Origin: Paucibacter sp. PLA-PC-4
GTDB lineage: Bacteria; Pseudomonadota; Gammaproteobacteria; Burkholderiales; Burkholderiaceae_C
Assembly: GCF_026241155.1 (NCBI RefSeq)
Contig: NZ_JAPFGP010000004.1
Coordinates: forward strand, 349,696-413,695
Direction: 5' to 3'
Length of the DNA stretch: 64,000 nucleotides
Shown here piece by piece: positions 56,576 through 64,000 of the stretch. Numbering within the stretch: the first letter of the stretch is position 1; every line of letters starts with the position of its first letter. A program made the translations under genes and the position numbers. The notes beneath the pieces were generated by a model. The model made no database searches. It had not been told where the DNA came from and was given only the letters and a program-made list of their open reading frames with translations.

Positions 56576-56986
56576 TCAACCGGCGTCAGCAACCGAAGGA
56601 CCTGCATCCCGACTCGCCTGCCATGCCTCCAAGTCCAGGCACAAGCTCGCGATGAGCGTCTCCATCAGCACGATGGACAGCAGCGTGCCCTGTTCGATGC
56701 GAGTTCGGGAGCTCAGCAAGCGCAGACGAGCAAGCAAGGCCCGCAGCGCTTCGACCGTCTCAAGAACCTCCGCTGGTGGCCGACTCAAGCTCATCGAGAG
56801 CACGACGGCCTGCGACCGTTCGGCCACATCCCTGGCCATGATCCGCACCGTCTCCAGGCGGGATTTCGCGAACGCCTTGGGCAGCACCACGGCCAGCGCG
56901 TCCACGTCTGAGACCAGCTTGGCAACCCGTGACTTCAACGCTTCACTCGACACCGCCAAGACACTGGCATCTGGTACTGCACCCAT
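56576..56986 (-). CDS. Uncharacterised 136-aa helical protein
   Basis: Convergent with alpA with no gap. The sequence is nearly all predicted helix, with heptad-like hydrophobics (about 15-110) and no Cys-rich or catalytic motif. Start MGAVPDAS chosen over 57040. I recognise no family. Likely part of the island backbone with alpA. Confidence 0.65.
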   Translation of the reverse strand: MGAVPDASVLAVSSEALKSRVAKLVSDVDALAVVLPKAFAKSRLETVRIMARDVAERSQAVVLSMSLSRPPAEVLETVEALRALLARLRLLSSRTRIEQGTLLSIVLMETLIASLCLDLEAWQASRDAGPSVADAG

Positions 56987-57078
56987 GAGGGAAGTGTAGC
57001 CACTGCGCGGCGCAGTATCGCCAGCAGCGCGGCTCGGCATCAGTCTTCAGCCGGAGGCGAGGACGACGCAGCAGATAC

Positions 57079-58113
57079 CTACGCATGATCTTTTCCGGGG
57101 ATGCTGCGCATCAAACCCGCCCTGCGCAATTCCGCCACGTCCTGAAGAACCCGCTGGAGTGGCGTCGCAAGCAGCTTCCTGTCCGAGACATGAGACCGGC
57201 GGCGGGCCATCTGCACGCTCAGCGTGCCTTTGCTGCAGCCGTAATGTCGCGCGACAAATGCGGAGGAACACAGCCGGCAATCGGCCGCCATGCAGGCGAC
57301 CAGGGCGCGAGCCCTGACCTTCAGCCCGCGGGGACATGTCGGCGTATCGAGCCTGCCGGATGCATCGATCTTGGCACACACCCAGGCCTCCAGCAGCGAC
57401 AGCGCGCCTTCGACGCCATAACCGCCGCCTGCGGCGATCAGTGAGGCCGCCATGGGATCAACAGCTCGGCGAGTGGCTGCGGCAGAGGCAAGGCTCTGCG
57501 GCATCGCCGGCTCCTCAAGGCCCCGTGTGAGCTCCCACACGCGCCACGCTTCGTCAGAGGGTCGCGCACGCAGCGTGGCATCGAGCGCCGCGCGCGCCAC
57601 GGTGATGAGCTCTCCATAGAGCGACAGCAGCGGCTTCGCATCGAAGCCCTCACCGGACTTCAAACCCGTGACGACGCTCAGTGCCGCGTTCGGGTAACGC
57701 TTCGGCCTTTTGCACAGGCCCAGCTTGACCGGGCGCCATGCCAGCATGAGGATCTCGCGGCGCAAGGCCTGTCTGGACTCGAGGGGTTCGGCACGACACT
57801 TCGCAGCGAAGGCCGGCCCGCGTCGTACATGGGCCGCGCGAACCCACCGCGACAGGATGTGGCTGCAAGAACGCATGACGCCCACGATGCCGTCCCCGTC
57901 GTCGATGCGCGCGACGATGTGGATCTCGGTCGGCATCAGCACGTAGTAGAGCAGCTGCCGTCCCGACTGACGGTGTGCAGCAATCAGTCGCTCCCGGATC
58001 CTCTCGGCCGTGCGCTCGTGGGCGAGGAAGTCGCGGCCTGGAGCCGCCTGCCAGCTCAAGCTCCAGGTTTTCTCGAGGGCGCTCGCCTCGCCGTTTGGCT
58101 TTTCTGCTCCCAT
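57079..58113 (-). CDS. Y1-transposase-like (RAYT-related) protein, catalytic residues degenerate
   Basis: Protein of 344 aa. The segment YYVLMPTEIHIVARI corresponds to the HUH motif strand of Y1 transposases (usually MPNHxH), but the first His is replaced by Glu. PVKLGLCKRPKRYPNAALS resembles the NPVRAGL...W-SS region. A C-terminal helix-turn-helix (VARHYGCSKGTLSVQMARRR) follows. It is probably DNA-binding without transposition activity, perhaps domesticated. It is divergent from the lasso precursor, 307 nt away. Confidence 0.6.
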   Translation of the reverse strand: MGAEKPNGEASALEKTWSLSWQAAPGRDFLAHERTAERIRERLIAAHRQSGRQLLYYVLMPTEIHIVARIDDGDGIVGVMRSCSHILSRWVRAAHVRRGPAFAAKCRAEPLESRQALRREILMLAWRPVKLGLCKRPKRYPNAALSVVTGLKSGEGFDAKPLLSLYGELITVARAALDATLRARPSDEAWRVWELTRGLEEPAMPQSLASAAATRRAVDPMAASLIAAGGGYGVEGALSLLEAWVCAKIDASGRLDTPTCPRGLKVRARALVACMAADCRLCSSAFVARHYGCSKGTLSVQMARRRSHVSDRKLLATPLQRVLQDVAELRRAGLMRSIPGKDHA

Positions 58114-58420
58114 GGCGGTAAGACGAAATTGCAGGCCTGCTGCACCTCACTTTCTTGTAAGCGATTGCAACACCCGCTGCGGCGATCCATTCGCTACCCA
58201 TGCCGAGCCACCGAAATCGAACCGAAACACCGTCGTTGCGAAGTTAGGGGCTCCCCCCGAATTGAAGCTCTTCTCCAGCGGGGGCCGCGCAGGACCAAAT
58301 CAAACGCCCAAGATCGCCCGCCAAGAACTCTCGACGGCCCCACCAGCCGGCATTACCTTCATCTCGCCCGAAGCCTGAAACGCCGAGGGCAGTTCGAGTC
58401 TCAACCTGTAGGAGTTCATC
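58114..58420. other. Intergenic region upstream of the lasso precursor gene
   Basis: No gene is seen. It must contain the promoter of the lasso operon and that of the divergent Y1-like gene; no confident -35/-10 pair was found. AGGAG at 58410-58414, 6 nt before the ATG, is the precursor RBS. A GC-rich inverted repeat (around 58247-58285) may form a hairpin in the leader. Confidence 0.5.
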
Positions 58421-58555
58421 ATGGACAAGCAAGCGCAAGCGGCACTGGAGCCGCAACTCATCGACCTGGGCGACGCGAAGGTACTGACGCAGGGCCTCCC
58501 GCAACCCAACTCGTACGAGGACAGCGTCGAGATCGAGGGGAAGAAGGTCCCCTGA
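58421..58555 (+). CDS. Lasso peptide precursor A
   Basis: Forty-four-aa precursor too short for most ORF callers. Leader residues 1-24 include PQLIDLG...VLTQ with the conserved Thr23 at position -2 and the Pro/Leu/Gly spacing recognised by the RRE. The core begins at Gly25: ring GLPQPNSYE with Glu at core position 9 as the expected macrolactam partner, then the 11-residue tail DSVEIEGKKVP. The leader-core junction and first residues (GLPQ) resemble astexins. It precedes genes for B, C and D, and AGGAG is well placed. Confidence 0.9.
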   Translation: MDKQAQAALEPQLIDLGDAKVLTQGLPQPNSYEDSVEIEGKKVP

Positions 58556-58563
58556 ACGGCCAC

Positions 58564-58593
58564 GGCGTGCGTCATCAATGTCCGACGCACGCC
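58564..58593 (+). terminator. Hairpin between lasso precursor and processing genes
   Basis: GGCGTGCGTC (58564-58573) and GACGCACGCC (58584-58593) form a perfect 10-bp stem with a 10-nt loop, 8 nt after the precursor stop. No T tract follows, so it is more likely an attenuator or 3' stabiliser that raises precursor over enzyme transcript. Confidence 0.65.
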
Positions 58594-58688
58594 TGAGGCC
58601 ACAAGTGCCGCTGCGGTCCACCATCGCGACCTCCCTCGCGACGCGGCCGTGGCGGCCGATCAGATTGATCCACCAGCGGGAGGACCAG

Positions 58689-59540
58689 ATGATCCACGTC
58701 AGTGCTCCCCACGAGCTGGCCTTGGCGAGCCATGTCCGTGCGTGCGCATGCGATGGCCAGGTCATCCTCCTCGACCTGCGTCGCAGCCGCTACCTCGGCA
58801 TCGGTGGCCCCGCCTCGCAAATGCTGGCCCAAAGGCTCCAAGACTGGCCGATCGCCGCGCAGCACAGCAACACCTCCCTCAGCTCCTCGGCCACAGCCGC
58901 CCTGCTGCACCAGCTCGTCTCGCAGGGCCTGGTAGTGGACGCCACGACCACCTGGACAAGAAACACCGGCACAAGGAACACCGGCATAAGGAACACCGAT
59001 GTCAGCAGTGCGTTCCACACGCGCCCGGTCGACAGCATCGAAGAAGCGACGTCGACCATCGAGCTGGATCAGGACCTGGGTCATGGCCTGACCTCGGCCC
59101 CAGGCAAGCCACTTCGGACGACCGTGCACATCCGGCGCTCGCTGCGCTTCGTGCGCAGCGTGGCCACCGCCGCCTGCTGGATCCGTTGCCGCTCCTTGCA
59201 GGCCATCACACGCGATATCGCACGCCGGCGGATCCAACTCCACGGGTCGCGGGCAGAACGCAAGGAGGCCACCGAAGCCAACGAAGTCATCGAGGCGATG
59301 AAGCCAGCCCTGGCGGCCTACGACGCCCTGCGGCCTTTCGTGTTCACCGCTCGCGACGAATGCCTGCTGGATTCCCTGGCCCTGCTCCACTTCCTGTCGC
59401 ATGAGGGCCTGGCCCCACGCTGGGTTCTCGGCGTCAGAACGGGACCGTTTGCTGCCCATGCCTGGGTGCAGGAAGGTTCGACCGTGCTGAACGACCAGCA
59501 CGAGTATGTCCGGCAGTTCCGACCCATCCTGGTCGTGTAG
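58689..59540 (+). CDS. Lasso peptide B protein: RRE domain fused to leader protease
   Basis: Protein of 283 aa that binds the leader and cleaves it off. Residues 1-85 form the RiPP recognition element (CDGQVILLDLRRSRYLGI). A variable linker contains three TRNTG-like repeats (about 90-104). The C-terminal transglutaminase-like protease (about 150-283) has the triad Cys225 (RDEC), His257 (AAHAWV) and Asp269 (LND). The start at 58689 follows GGGAGGA; the ATG at 58578 would overlap the intergenic hairpin and add a non-conserved stretch. Confidence 0.93.
   Translation: MIHVSAPHELALASHVRACACDGQVILLDLRRSRYLGIGGPASQMLAQRLQDWPIAAQHSNTSLSSSATAALLHQLVSQGLVVDATTTWTRNTGTRNTGIRNTDVSSAFHTRPVDSIEEATSTIELDQDLGHGLTSAPGKPLRTTVHIRRSLRFVRSVATAACWIRCRSLQAITRDIARRRIQLHGSRAERKEATEANEVIEAMKPALAAYDALRPFVFTARDECLLDSLALLHFLSHEGLAPRWVLGVRTGPFAAHAWVQEGSTVLNDQHEYVRQFRPILVV
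58956..59000 (+). repeat. 15-bp tandem repeat within the lasso B linker
   Basis: ACAAGAAACACCGGC, ACAAGGAACACCGGC and ATAAGGAACACCGAT follow each other, encoding TRNTG, TRNTG and IRNTD. They lie between the RRE and the protease domain and could vary in number between strains. Confidence 0.85.
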
Positions 59541-59557
59541 CACCGGGCAGCGCCACG

Positions 59558-61378
59558 ATGTTCCGGTACCTCGCCCTGGTGTGGAACGCGTCCCAGCCAA
59601 GACCGTCCGCCTCCGCACAACGGCTCGGCAGCATCTGGCAGCGGCAGGCGGACTGGCGCCCCGCGCTGCGCCGACCGGGCCTGCAGGTGTTCACCACGGG
59701 TGAACGGCCTGGCATCAACGAAGCCCAGGTTGTCCATGGCGGTCTCGGCCTCGTGCTCGGCAAGCTGTTCCGCCGCGTCGAATTCGATGCCACGCCGGCG
59801 CCCGGCGCCAACCTCAGCGAAGCGGATGCAAAAAGCATCCTGGACACAGGCGGCCGCGCGCTGGTAGAGCAATTCTGGGGTCGCTACGTGGCCTTCCTGC
59901 CAGCCCCTTCGGACGCCACTCTGATCCTTCGCGATCCGAGCGGCTCCCTCCCCTGCTTCAAGCTACGGCATGGCGACGTCTGGATCTACTTCTCGTGGCT
60001 TGAGGACGCGCTGCAAATCACCGCCGCGACCGGTGGAGAAGGAGAAACCGCAAGCCCTGCAGCTTGGACGGTGAACTGGGATGTCCTGGCTCACCGCTTC
60101 CTGTACGGCGCTCAGAATGGTCGCGAAACCGCCCTCACCGAGATCACCCAGGTCCTGCCTGGCGAACTGCTGGACTCGCAGGCCGGAACGTCCACGCTGC
60201 TGTGGAGCGCCGTCAGCCACGCACGGGCGGCCGCAGACCGGGATGGCATCGAAGCGGCGACCCTGCTGGGCCACGCCGTGCGCTCGTGCACACGCTCGTG
60301 GGCCAACTGCTACGACACCCTGCTGCTGCGGCTGTCCGGTGGTGTGGACTCCTCGATCCTCGTCAACTGCCTCGCGGCCGGCCACACGCCGGCCGACGTG
60401 ATCTGCATCAACTACTACTCGCCCGGCTCGGACACCGACGAGCGGCGCTACGCGATGCTCGCGGCCGGCCAAGCCGGACGCGATCTGCTCACCCGCGAGC
60501 GTGATCCTGCCTTCCGCATCCAGCGCGTGCTGGAGTCGGCCCGCATGCCCAACCCTGTCGCCTATGTCGGCGCGATGAACGCAGCCACCGACGCCAAGCT
60601 GGCAGCGGCCTACCGCGCCAGCGCGATGTTCACCGGCGCCGGGGGTGATCCGCTCTTCTATGAGATGGCCAGCTGGTGGCCGGCGGCCGACTATCTGTGC
60701 GACCGCGGCTGGGACACAGGCTTCCTGCCTGCGGCCCTGGACGCGGCCCGTGTCGGCCGGGTCTCGCTCTGGCGCTGCCTCAAGCTCGCGATCCGGGAGC
60801 ATGTCAAGCCCGATCTGGCCGCGAGGACCGCAACGACCCGAGCCAATTGGCTGCCCGGCGATTTCGCGCATGACCGGGTGGACGGGCTTCGCTTCGCACA
60901 CCCGGAACTTCGCGCAGCGACCGATCTCCCGATCGGCAAGTACATGCAGACCGCCGCACTGATGCACCCGATCGGCTATTACGACCCGTTCGAGCAGGCG
61001 ACTGCGCCAGAGGCCGTCCACCCGCTGTTCTCTCAGCCCCTGGTGGAGCTCTGCCTTCGGCTTCCCACCTACCTGCTGATTCGAGGTGGGCGCGGCCGGG
61101 CACTGGCCCGGCGCGCCTTCGCCGCCGAGCTGCCAAAGCAGATCGCTGCCCGCAGGTCCAAGGGCGGCACCGACGACCACATCAAAGCGGTGCTGCAGAA
61201 CCACCGCGATTTCGTGCGCGGACTGCTGCTCGATGGCCACCTCGTCCGCCGCGGGTTCATTGATCGCCCCCGGCTGGAGGCAGCCCTGCGCGGGGACCCC
61301 ACGACGCTGGACTGGTCGCCCGGCCTGATCCATGAGCTGGTCGCCGTCGAAGCCTGGCTGACCCGCTGGCTCGGATAG
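59558..61378 (+). CDS. Lasso peptide cyclase C (asparagine synthetase-like)
   Basis: ATP-dependent macrolactam synthetase of 606 aa that adenylates the ring acidic side chain and joins it to the Gly1 amine. The C-terminal synthetase domain has the PP-loop LSGGVDSS (Ser260-Ser266), as in AsnB. The N-terminal glutaminase-like domain lacks the Cys2 nucleophile (it begins MFRYLAL), normal for lasso C proteins. GGTAC-rich spacer; starts 17 nt after the B stop. Confidence 0.93.
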   Translation: MFRYLALVWNASQPRPSASAQRLGSIWQRQADWRPALRRPGLQVFTTGERPGINEAQVVHGGLGLVLGKLFRRVEFDATPAPGANLSEADAKSILDTGGRALVEQFWGRYVAFLPAPSDATLILRDPSGSLPCFKLRHGDVWIYFSWLEDALQITAATGGEGETASPAAWTVNWDVLAHRFLYGAQNGRETALTEITQVLPGELLDSQAGTSTLLWSAVSHARAAADRDGIEAATLLGHAVRSCTRSWANCYDTLLLRLSGGVDSSILVNCLAAGHTPADVICINYYSPGSDTDERRYAMLAAGQAGRDLLTRERDPAFRIQRVLESARMPNPVAYVGAMNAATDAKLAAAYRASAMFTGAGGDPLFYEMASWWPAADYLCDRGWDTGFLPAALDAARVGRVSLWRCLKLAIREHVKPDLAARTATTRANWLPGDFAHDRVDGLRFAHPELRAATDLPIGKYMQTAALMHPIGYYDPFEQATAPEAVHPLFSQPLVELCLRLPTYLLIRGGRGRALARRAFAAELPKQIAARRSKGGTDDHIKAVLQNHRDFVRGLLLDGHLVRRGFIDRPRLEAALRGDPTTLDWSPGLIHELVAVEAWLTRWLG

Positions 61379-61409
61379 CAACAGCCTTTCACGCGTTGGG
61401 AAAAGCGGC

Positions 61410-63278
61410 ATGCCATCGCTGAAGGAAGTCCGGGAACTCCGCTCAGCGCTGATGGTCCTGTGCGACGGCCTGGAGAGATCCATGGCCTGGCGCCTCGCGG
61501 GTGCGAATGCACTGGCGCTGCTCGGTGGCGCACTGGCCGGATTGGCGCCTCTGGCCCTGAAAGCGCTGATCGATGTCGTGAGCCGCCAGCCCAGCGACAC
61601 CGACAACCGTGCCACCGACTCTTGGGCATGGATCTCGGCGCTGGGCATCGCCTATCTGCTCTGCCTGAGCGCCGCGAGGCTCGCGTCCGAGATCCGGCCC
61701 TTCCTCGTCGGGGGCGTCGAACAGCGGCTCTACACGGGCTTGCGGGTCCGCTACTTCACGCACCTGCTGGACCTGCCGCTCTCCTTCCACCTGGCGCGCC
61801 AGAGCGGCGCCATGGGTCAGCGTCTTCAGCAGGCGGTCTCCGGATACCAGCTCATCCTGGCCAGCCTCGTCCACGGCTTCATTCCCGTCCTGGTGGAGGG
61901 GGTGACCGTGGCCATCGTGCTACTCACCCTGGGCCAGCCCGCCCTGGCCGCCACCTTCGTGCTCACCGGAATCGCACTCGCCCTGGCGGTCGGCAGGCAC
62001 ATGCCGCAGCTGCGCACCAGCGCACGCGCGGTCACGGGCACCATGGTCGATATCCAGGGCTTGATGGCGGACAGCCTGATCAACTACGAGCCCATCAAGT
62101 GCTTCGGTGCCGAGAGAGAGACCCTGAACCGCTTTGGTGAGCGATGCCTCGTCCTCGAAACCCACTGGCGGGACCTGCTGCACCGGCGCCTCGCTATCGG
62201 AGCCTCGGTCACGGTGGTTTTCACCCTCAGCGTCGCGAGCTCGCTGGCGATCGCGCTCCTCGCCGTGTCGCAGGGCCGATTGAGCCTGGGCGGCTTCGTC
62301 CTCGCCACGCTGTACATGGTGCAAATCATTCGACCGCTCGAACTGCTGAGCAGCGCCGCGCGCGATGCCTCGCAAGGCCTGGCCTTCATCCGCCCTCTGC
62401 TGGAGGACCTCGGCATCTCCCCGGGCACATCCCCGCAGCCACCCAGGGTCCAGCAGGGGACCTCGGGAGGCGAGCCGGCCAACGCTATGGACACGATGAG
62501 CGCGAAAGTCATGTCCAAGGCATCGCCGGTCCAGGCTGGTGTCGCTGTCAGCTTTCGGGGGGTGTGCCTGGCCTACGACAGAGGCCCACCCGTGCTCCGG
62601 GACTTCAGCCTGGACGTCCCGCCAGGGAAGTCCCTGGCCATCGTCGGCGCGAGCGGCTGCGGCAAATCGTCGCTCGTTCGCCTGCTGCTGCGGCTCCAAG
62701 AGCCCGATACCGGGGCCATCACCCTGGCGGGAACCCGGATCGATGCGATACCCGTCGACGAACTGCGCTCGATGATCGCCGTGGTGCCGCAAGACCTGGC
62801 CCTGCTCAACGGCACGGTCGCGGCGAACATCGCACTCGGCATGGGGAGCGCGACACGCGCCAGCATTGCGGATGCCGCGCGACTCGCCAAGCTGCATGAC
62901 TTCGTCGCTGCCCTCCCACACGGCTACGAGACCGTGATCGGCGAGCGCGGGCTCAAACTGTCAGGTGGCGAGCGTCAGCGCATTGCGATCGCCCGAGCAA
63001 TCCTTCGGCGCCCCCGTCTCTTCATCCTCGACGAGGCGACCTCGATGCTCGATGCCCACACCGAGCAAGAGATCATGCAAAGCCTGCTGGCGCTCTCGCA
63101 AGGGCGCACCCTGATTCTGATCGCCCATCGGCTCGCCACAGTCCGGCATGCTGATGAGATCGCCGTGCTGGCGGGCGGCGCCGTCGTAGAGAGAGGCGAC
63201 CACGCCACGCTGATGGCGCTTGGCGGCACCTACGCGGCGATGTGGCAGCACCAAACGGCCGAGGAACGCAGGTGCTGA
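61410..63278 (+). CDS. Lasso peptide ABC exporter D
   Basis: Half-transporter of 622 aa with an N-terminal six-helix membrane domain (about 20-320) and an NBD (about 370-610): Walker A GASGCGKSS (about 412-420), signature LSGGERQ (about 516), Walker B LFILDEAT and switch His in LIAHR. No peptidase C39 domain, consistent with export after B has processed the peptide, and a role in self-immunity. Last gene of the lasso operon. Confidence 0.93.
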   Translation: MPSLKEVRELRSALMVLCDGLERSMAWRLAGANALALLGGALAGLAPLALKALIDVVSRQPSDTDNRATDSWAWISALGIAYLLCLSAARLASEIRPFLVGGVEQRLYTGLRVRYFTHLLDLPLSFHLARQSGAMGQRLQQAVSGYQLILASLVHGFIPVLVEGVTVAIVLLTLGQPALAATFVLTGIALALAVGRHMPQLRTSARAVTGTMVDIQGLMADSLINYEPIKCFGAERETLNRFGERCLVLETHWRDLLHRRLAIGASVTVVFTLSVASSLAIALLAVSQGRLSLGGFVLATLYMVQIIRPLELLSSAARDASQGLAFIRPLLEDLGISPGTSPQPPRVQQGTSGGEPANAMDTMSAKVMSKASPVQAGVAVSFRGVCLAYDRGPPVLRDFSLDVPPGKSLAIVGASGCGKSSLVRLLLRLQEPDTGAITLAGTRIDAIPVDELRSMIAVVPQDLALLNGTVAANIALGMGSATRASIADAARLAKLHDFVAALPHGYETVIGERGLKLSGGERQRIAIARAILRRPRLFILDEATSMLDAHTEQEIMQSLLALSQGRTLILIAHRLATVRHADEIAVLAGGAVVERGDHATLMALGGTYAAMWQHQTAEERRC

Positions 63279-63353
63279 GATGAACCGTACTTCGATTTCA
63301 GGAGTCGACGCCGCCACAGCTGCCTGAGGAGATTCGGAGACTTTCTGAATAGT

Positions 63354-63411
63354 TTGACAATAAAACATAAACTCTTTGCAAATCAATTAGATAGCTCTCT
63401 ACAATCTTGTC
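63354..63411 (+). promoter_or_regulatory. Promoter region of the Fic gene
   Basis: AT-rich gap with TTGCAA (63376-63381) - 18 bp - TACAAT (63400-63405). Transcription would start at about the ATG (63412), implying a leaderless message, and no Shine-Dalgarno is seen. Another TTGACA at 63354-63359 lacks a good partner. Confidence 0.45.
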
Positions 63412-64000
63412 ATGAGCAAAGAGATTCTGAGTCTCATCCGTGCATCCGGAGCCTCCGGAATGGCCCCGGACATGCTGATGACGTCCCTTGAGAAGCGCCT
63501 GAGCCGTTCCACGCTCAATCGCCAGCTTTCGGCGCTCGTCGCCGAAGGAAGCATCAAGCCGCTCGGGAAAGGTCGGTCGACGCGCTACGTGAGCACCACG
63601 CCCTTCTCGCGCGCAGAGGTCGACGCCTACTTTGCCCGGCCGGCGGCCGAGCGTCCACTGGCTCCGTTCCGGGAGGAGTTGCTTGAGCCGACTCCCAACA
63701 TCGACCCGGAACGAGCATTGCGATGTACGCAAATCCAGGGCCTGGCCCACAAGCCGGACCGCAAGTACCTCGCTCAGTTCCTCGTCCTGTTCGCATGGTC
63801 CTCGTCCTTGCTTGAAGGAAGCACGTATTCGGAGTTGGATACGGAGGCACTGATCAAGTATGGGGAGAGGAATCCTGACAAGCCGATGGAGGATGCGCTC
63901 CTCGCGCTGAATCACAAGCTGGCAGGCCAGTACCTGTGGGATCACCGTGAGTTGTCGATGGAGACGGTGTGCGCGATGCACGACCTCCTGACAGACGACC
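63412..64000 (+). CDS. Fic-family protein with N-terminal winged helix (cut by window edge)
   Basis: The first 196 codons are visible. Residues about 1-65 form a winged-helix domain (SRSTLNRQLSALVAEGSIKP). The Fic N-terminal region follows, with the inhibitory motif S-x-x-x-E-G in SSSLLEGSTYS that holds class II Fic AMP-transferases inactive. The catalytic HPFxxGNGR motif would lie beyond the edge. Probably a regulatory or toxin-like AMPylator; function unproven. Confidence 0.85.
   Translation, partial: MSKEILSLIRASGASGMAPDMLMTSLEKRLSRSTLNRQLSALVAEGSIKPLGKGRSTRYVSTTPFSRAEVDAYFARPAAERPLAPFREELLEPTPNIDPERALRCTQIQGLAHKPDRKYLAQFLVLFAWSSSLLEGSTYSELDTEALIKYGERNPDKPMEDALLALNHKLAGQYLWDHRELSMETVCAMHDLLTDD

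Overview
The window reads as high-GC betaproteobacterial chromosome, most likely Burkholderiales of the Rubrivivax/Leptothrix/Roseateles type. This rests on the gene order rimP-nusA-infB-rbfA-truB-typA, the pstSCAB-phoU-phoB-phoR cluster, an FMN riboswitch in front of ribB, and overall codon use. No 16S gene is present, so the genus is an inference.

Positions 1-28,730 are ordinary core chromosome. The minus strand carries a complete phosphate module: PstSCAB transporter, PhoU, PhoB and a PhoR cut by the window edge. It is driven by a clear three-repeat Pho box. A second, divergent Pho box faces a fasciclin-domain lipoprotein. Next come DNA repair and tRNA modification genes (ogt, dusA), an MFS exporter, a periplasmic gamma-glutamyltransferase, a CoA-hydrolase/hydratase and an EamA transporter. 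The translation operon rimP-nusA-infB-rbfA-truB-typA follows, then fabI, a basic amino acid decarboxylase, an NfeD/SPFH pair, riboswitch-controlled ribB and tRNA-Ser(GGA).

From the 3' end of tRNA-Ser to the right edge (28.7-64 kb) the content is accessory and looks like one or more integrated mobile elements. A tyrosine integrase sits directly behind the tRNA. A mobilization module follows, laid out as in RP4: MobC-like and MobP relaxase genes on one side of a hairpin-rich oriT-like gap, and a TraK/TraL/TraM-like trio on the other. Then come a DUF932 protein, SSB, a palindrome-dense non-coding stretch, a truncated ParB remnant and an unrecognised 404-aa protein. Two copies of a ~130-nt folded element, matching in shape and with a compensatory base change, flank the ParB remnant and that protein.

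The cargo includes a nitrite-to-nitrous-oxide pathway: norCBQD, with a NorC carrying an extra cytochrome c domain, and a nirK operon (copper nitrite reductase with fused cytochrome c) that also holds two unknown small genes and an orphan succinate dehydrogenase iron-sulfur subunit. An Rrf2/flavoprotein pair, a methyltransferase and a TetR-controlled hydrolase/exporter operon follow. The last part holds an AbiE-type toxin-antitoxin pair in convergent orientation, AlpA, a degenerate Y1-transposase-like protein, a complete four-gene lasso peptide cluster and the start of a Fic protein.

The lasso cluster (58,421-63,278) is the main biosynthetic system. Its 44-aa precursor is too short for routine ORF calls; it has the conserved Thr at -2 and a predicted Gly1-Glu9 ring. 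Downstream are a fused RRE-protease, an asparagine synthetase-like cyclase and an ABC exporter. The matching right end of the mobile element is not seen in the window.
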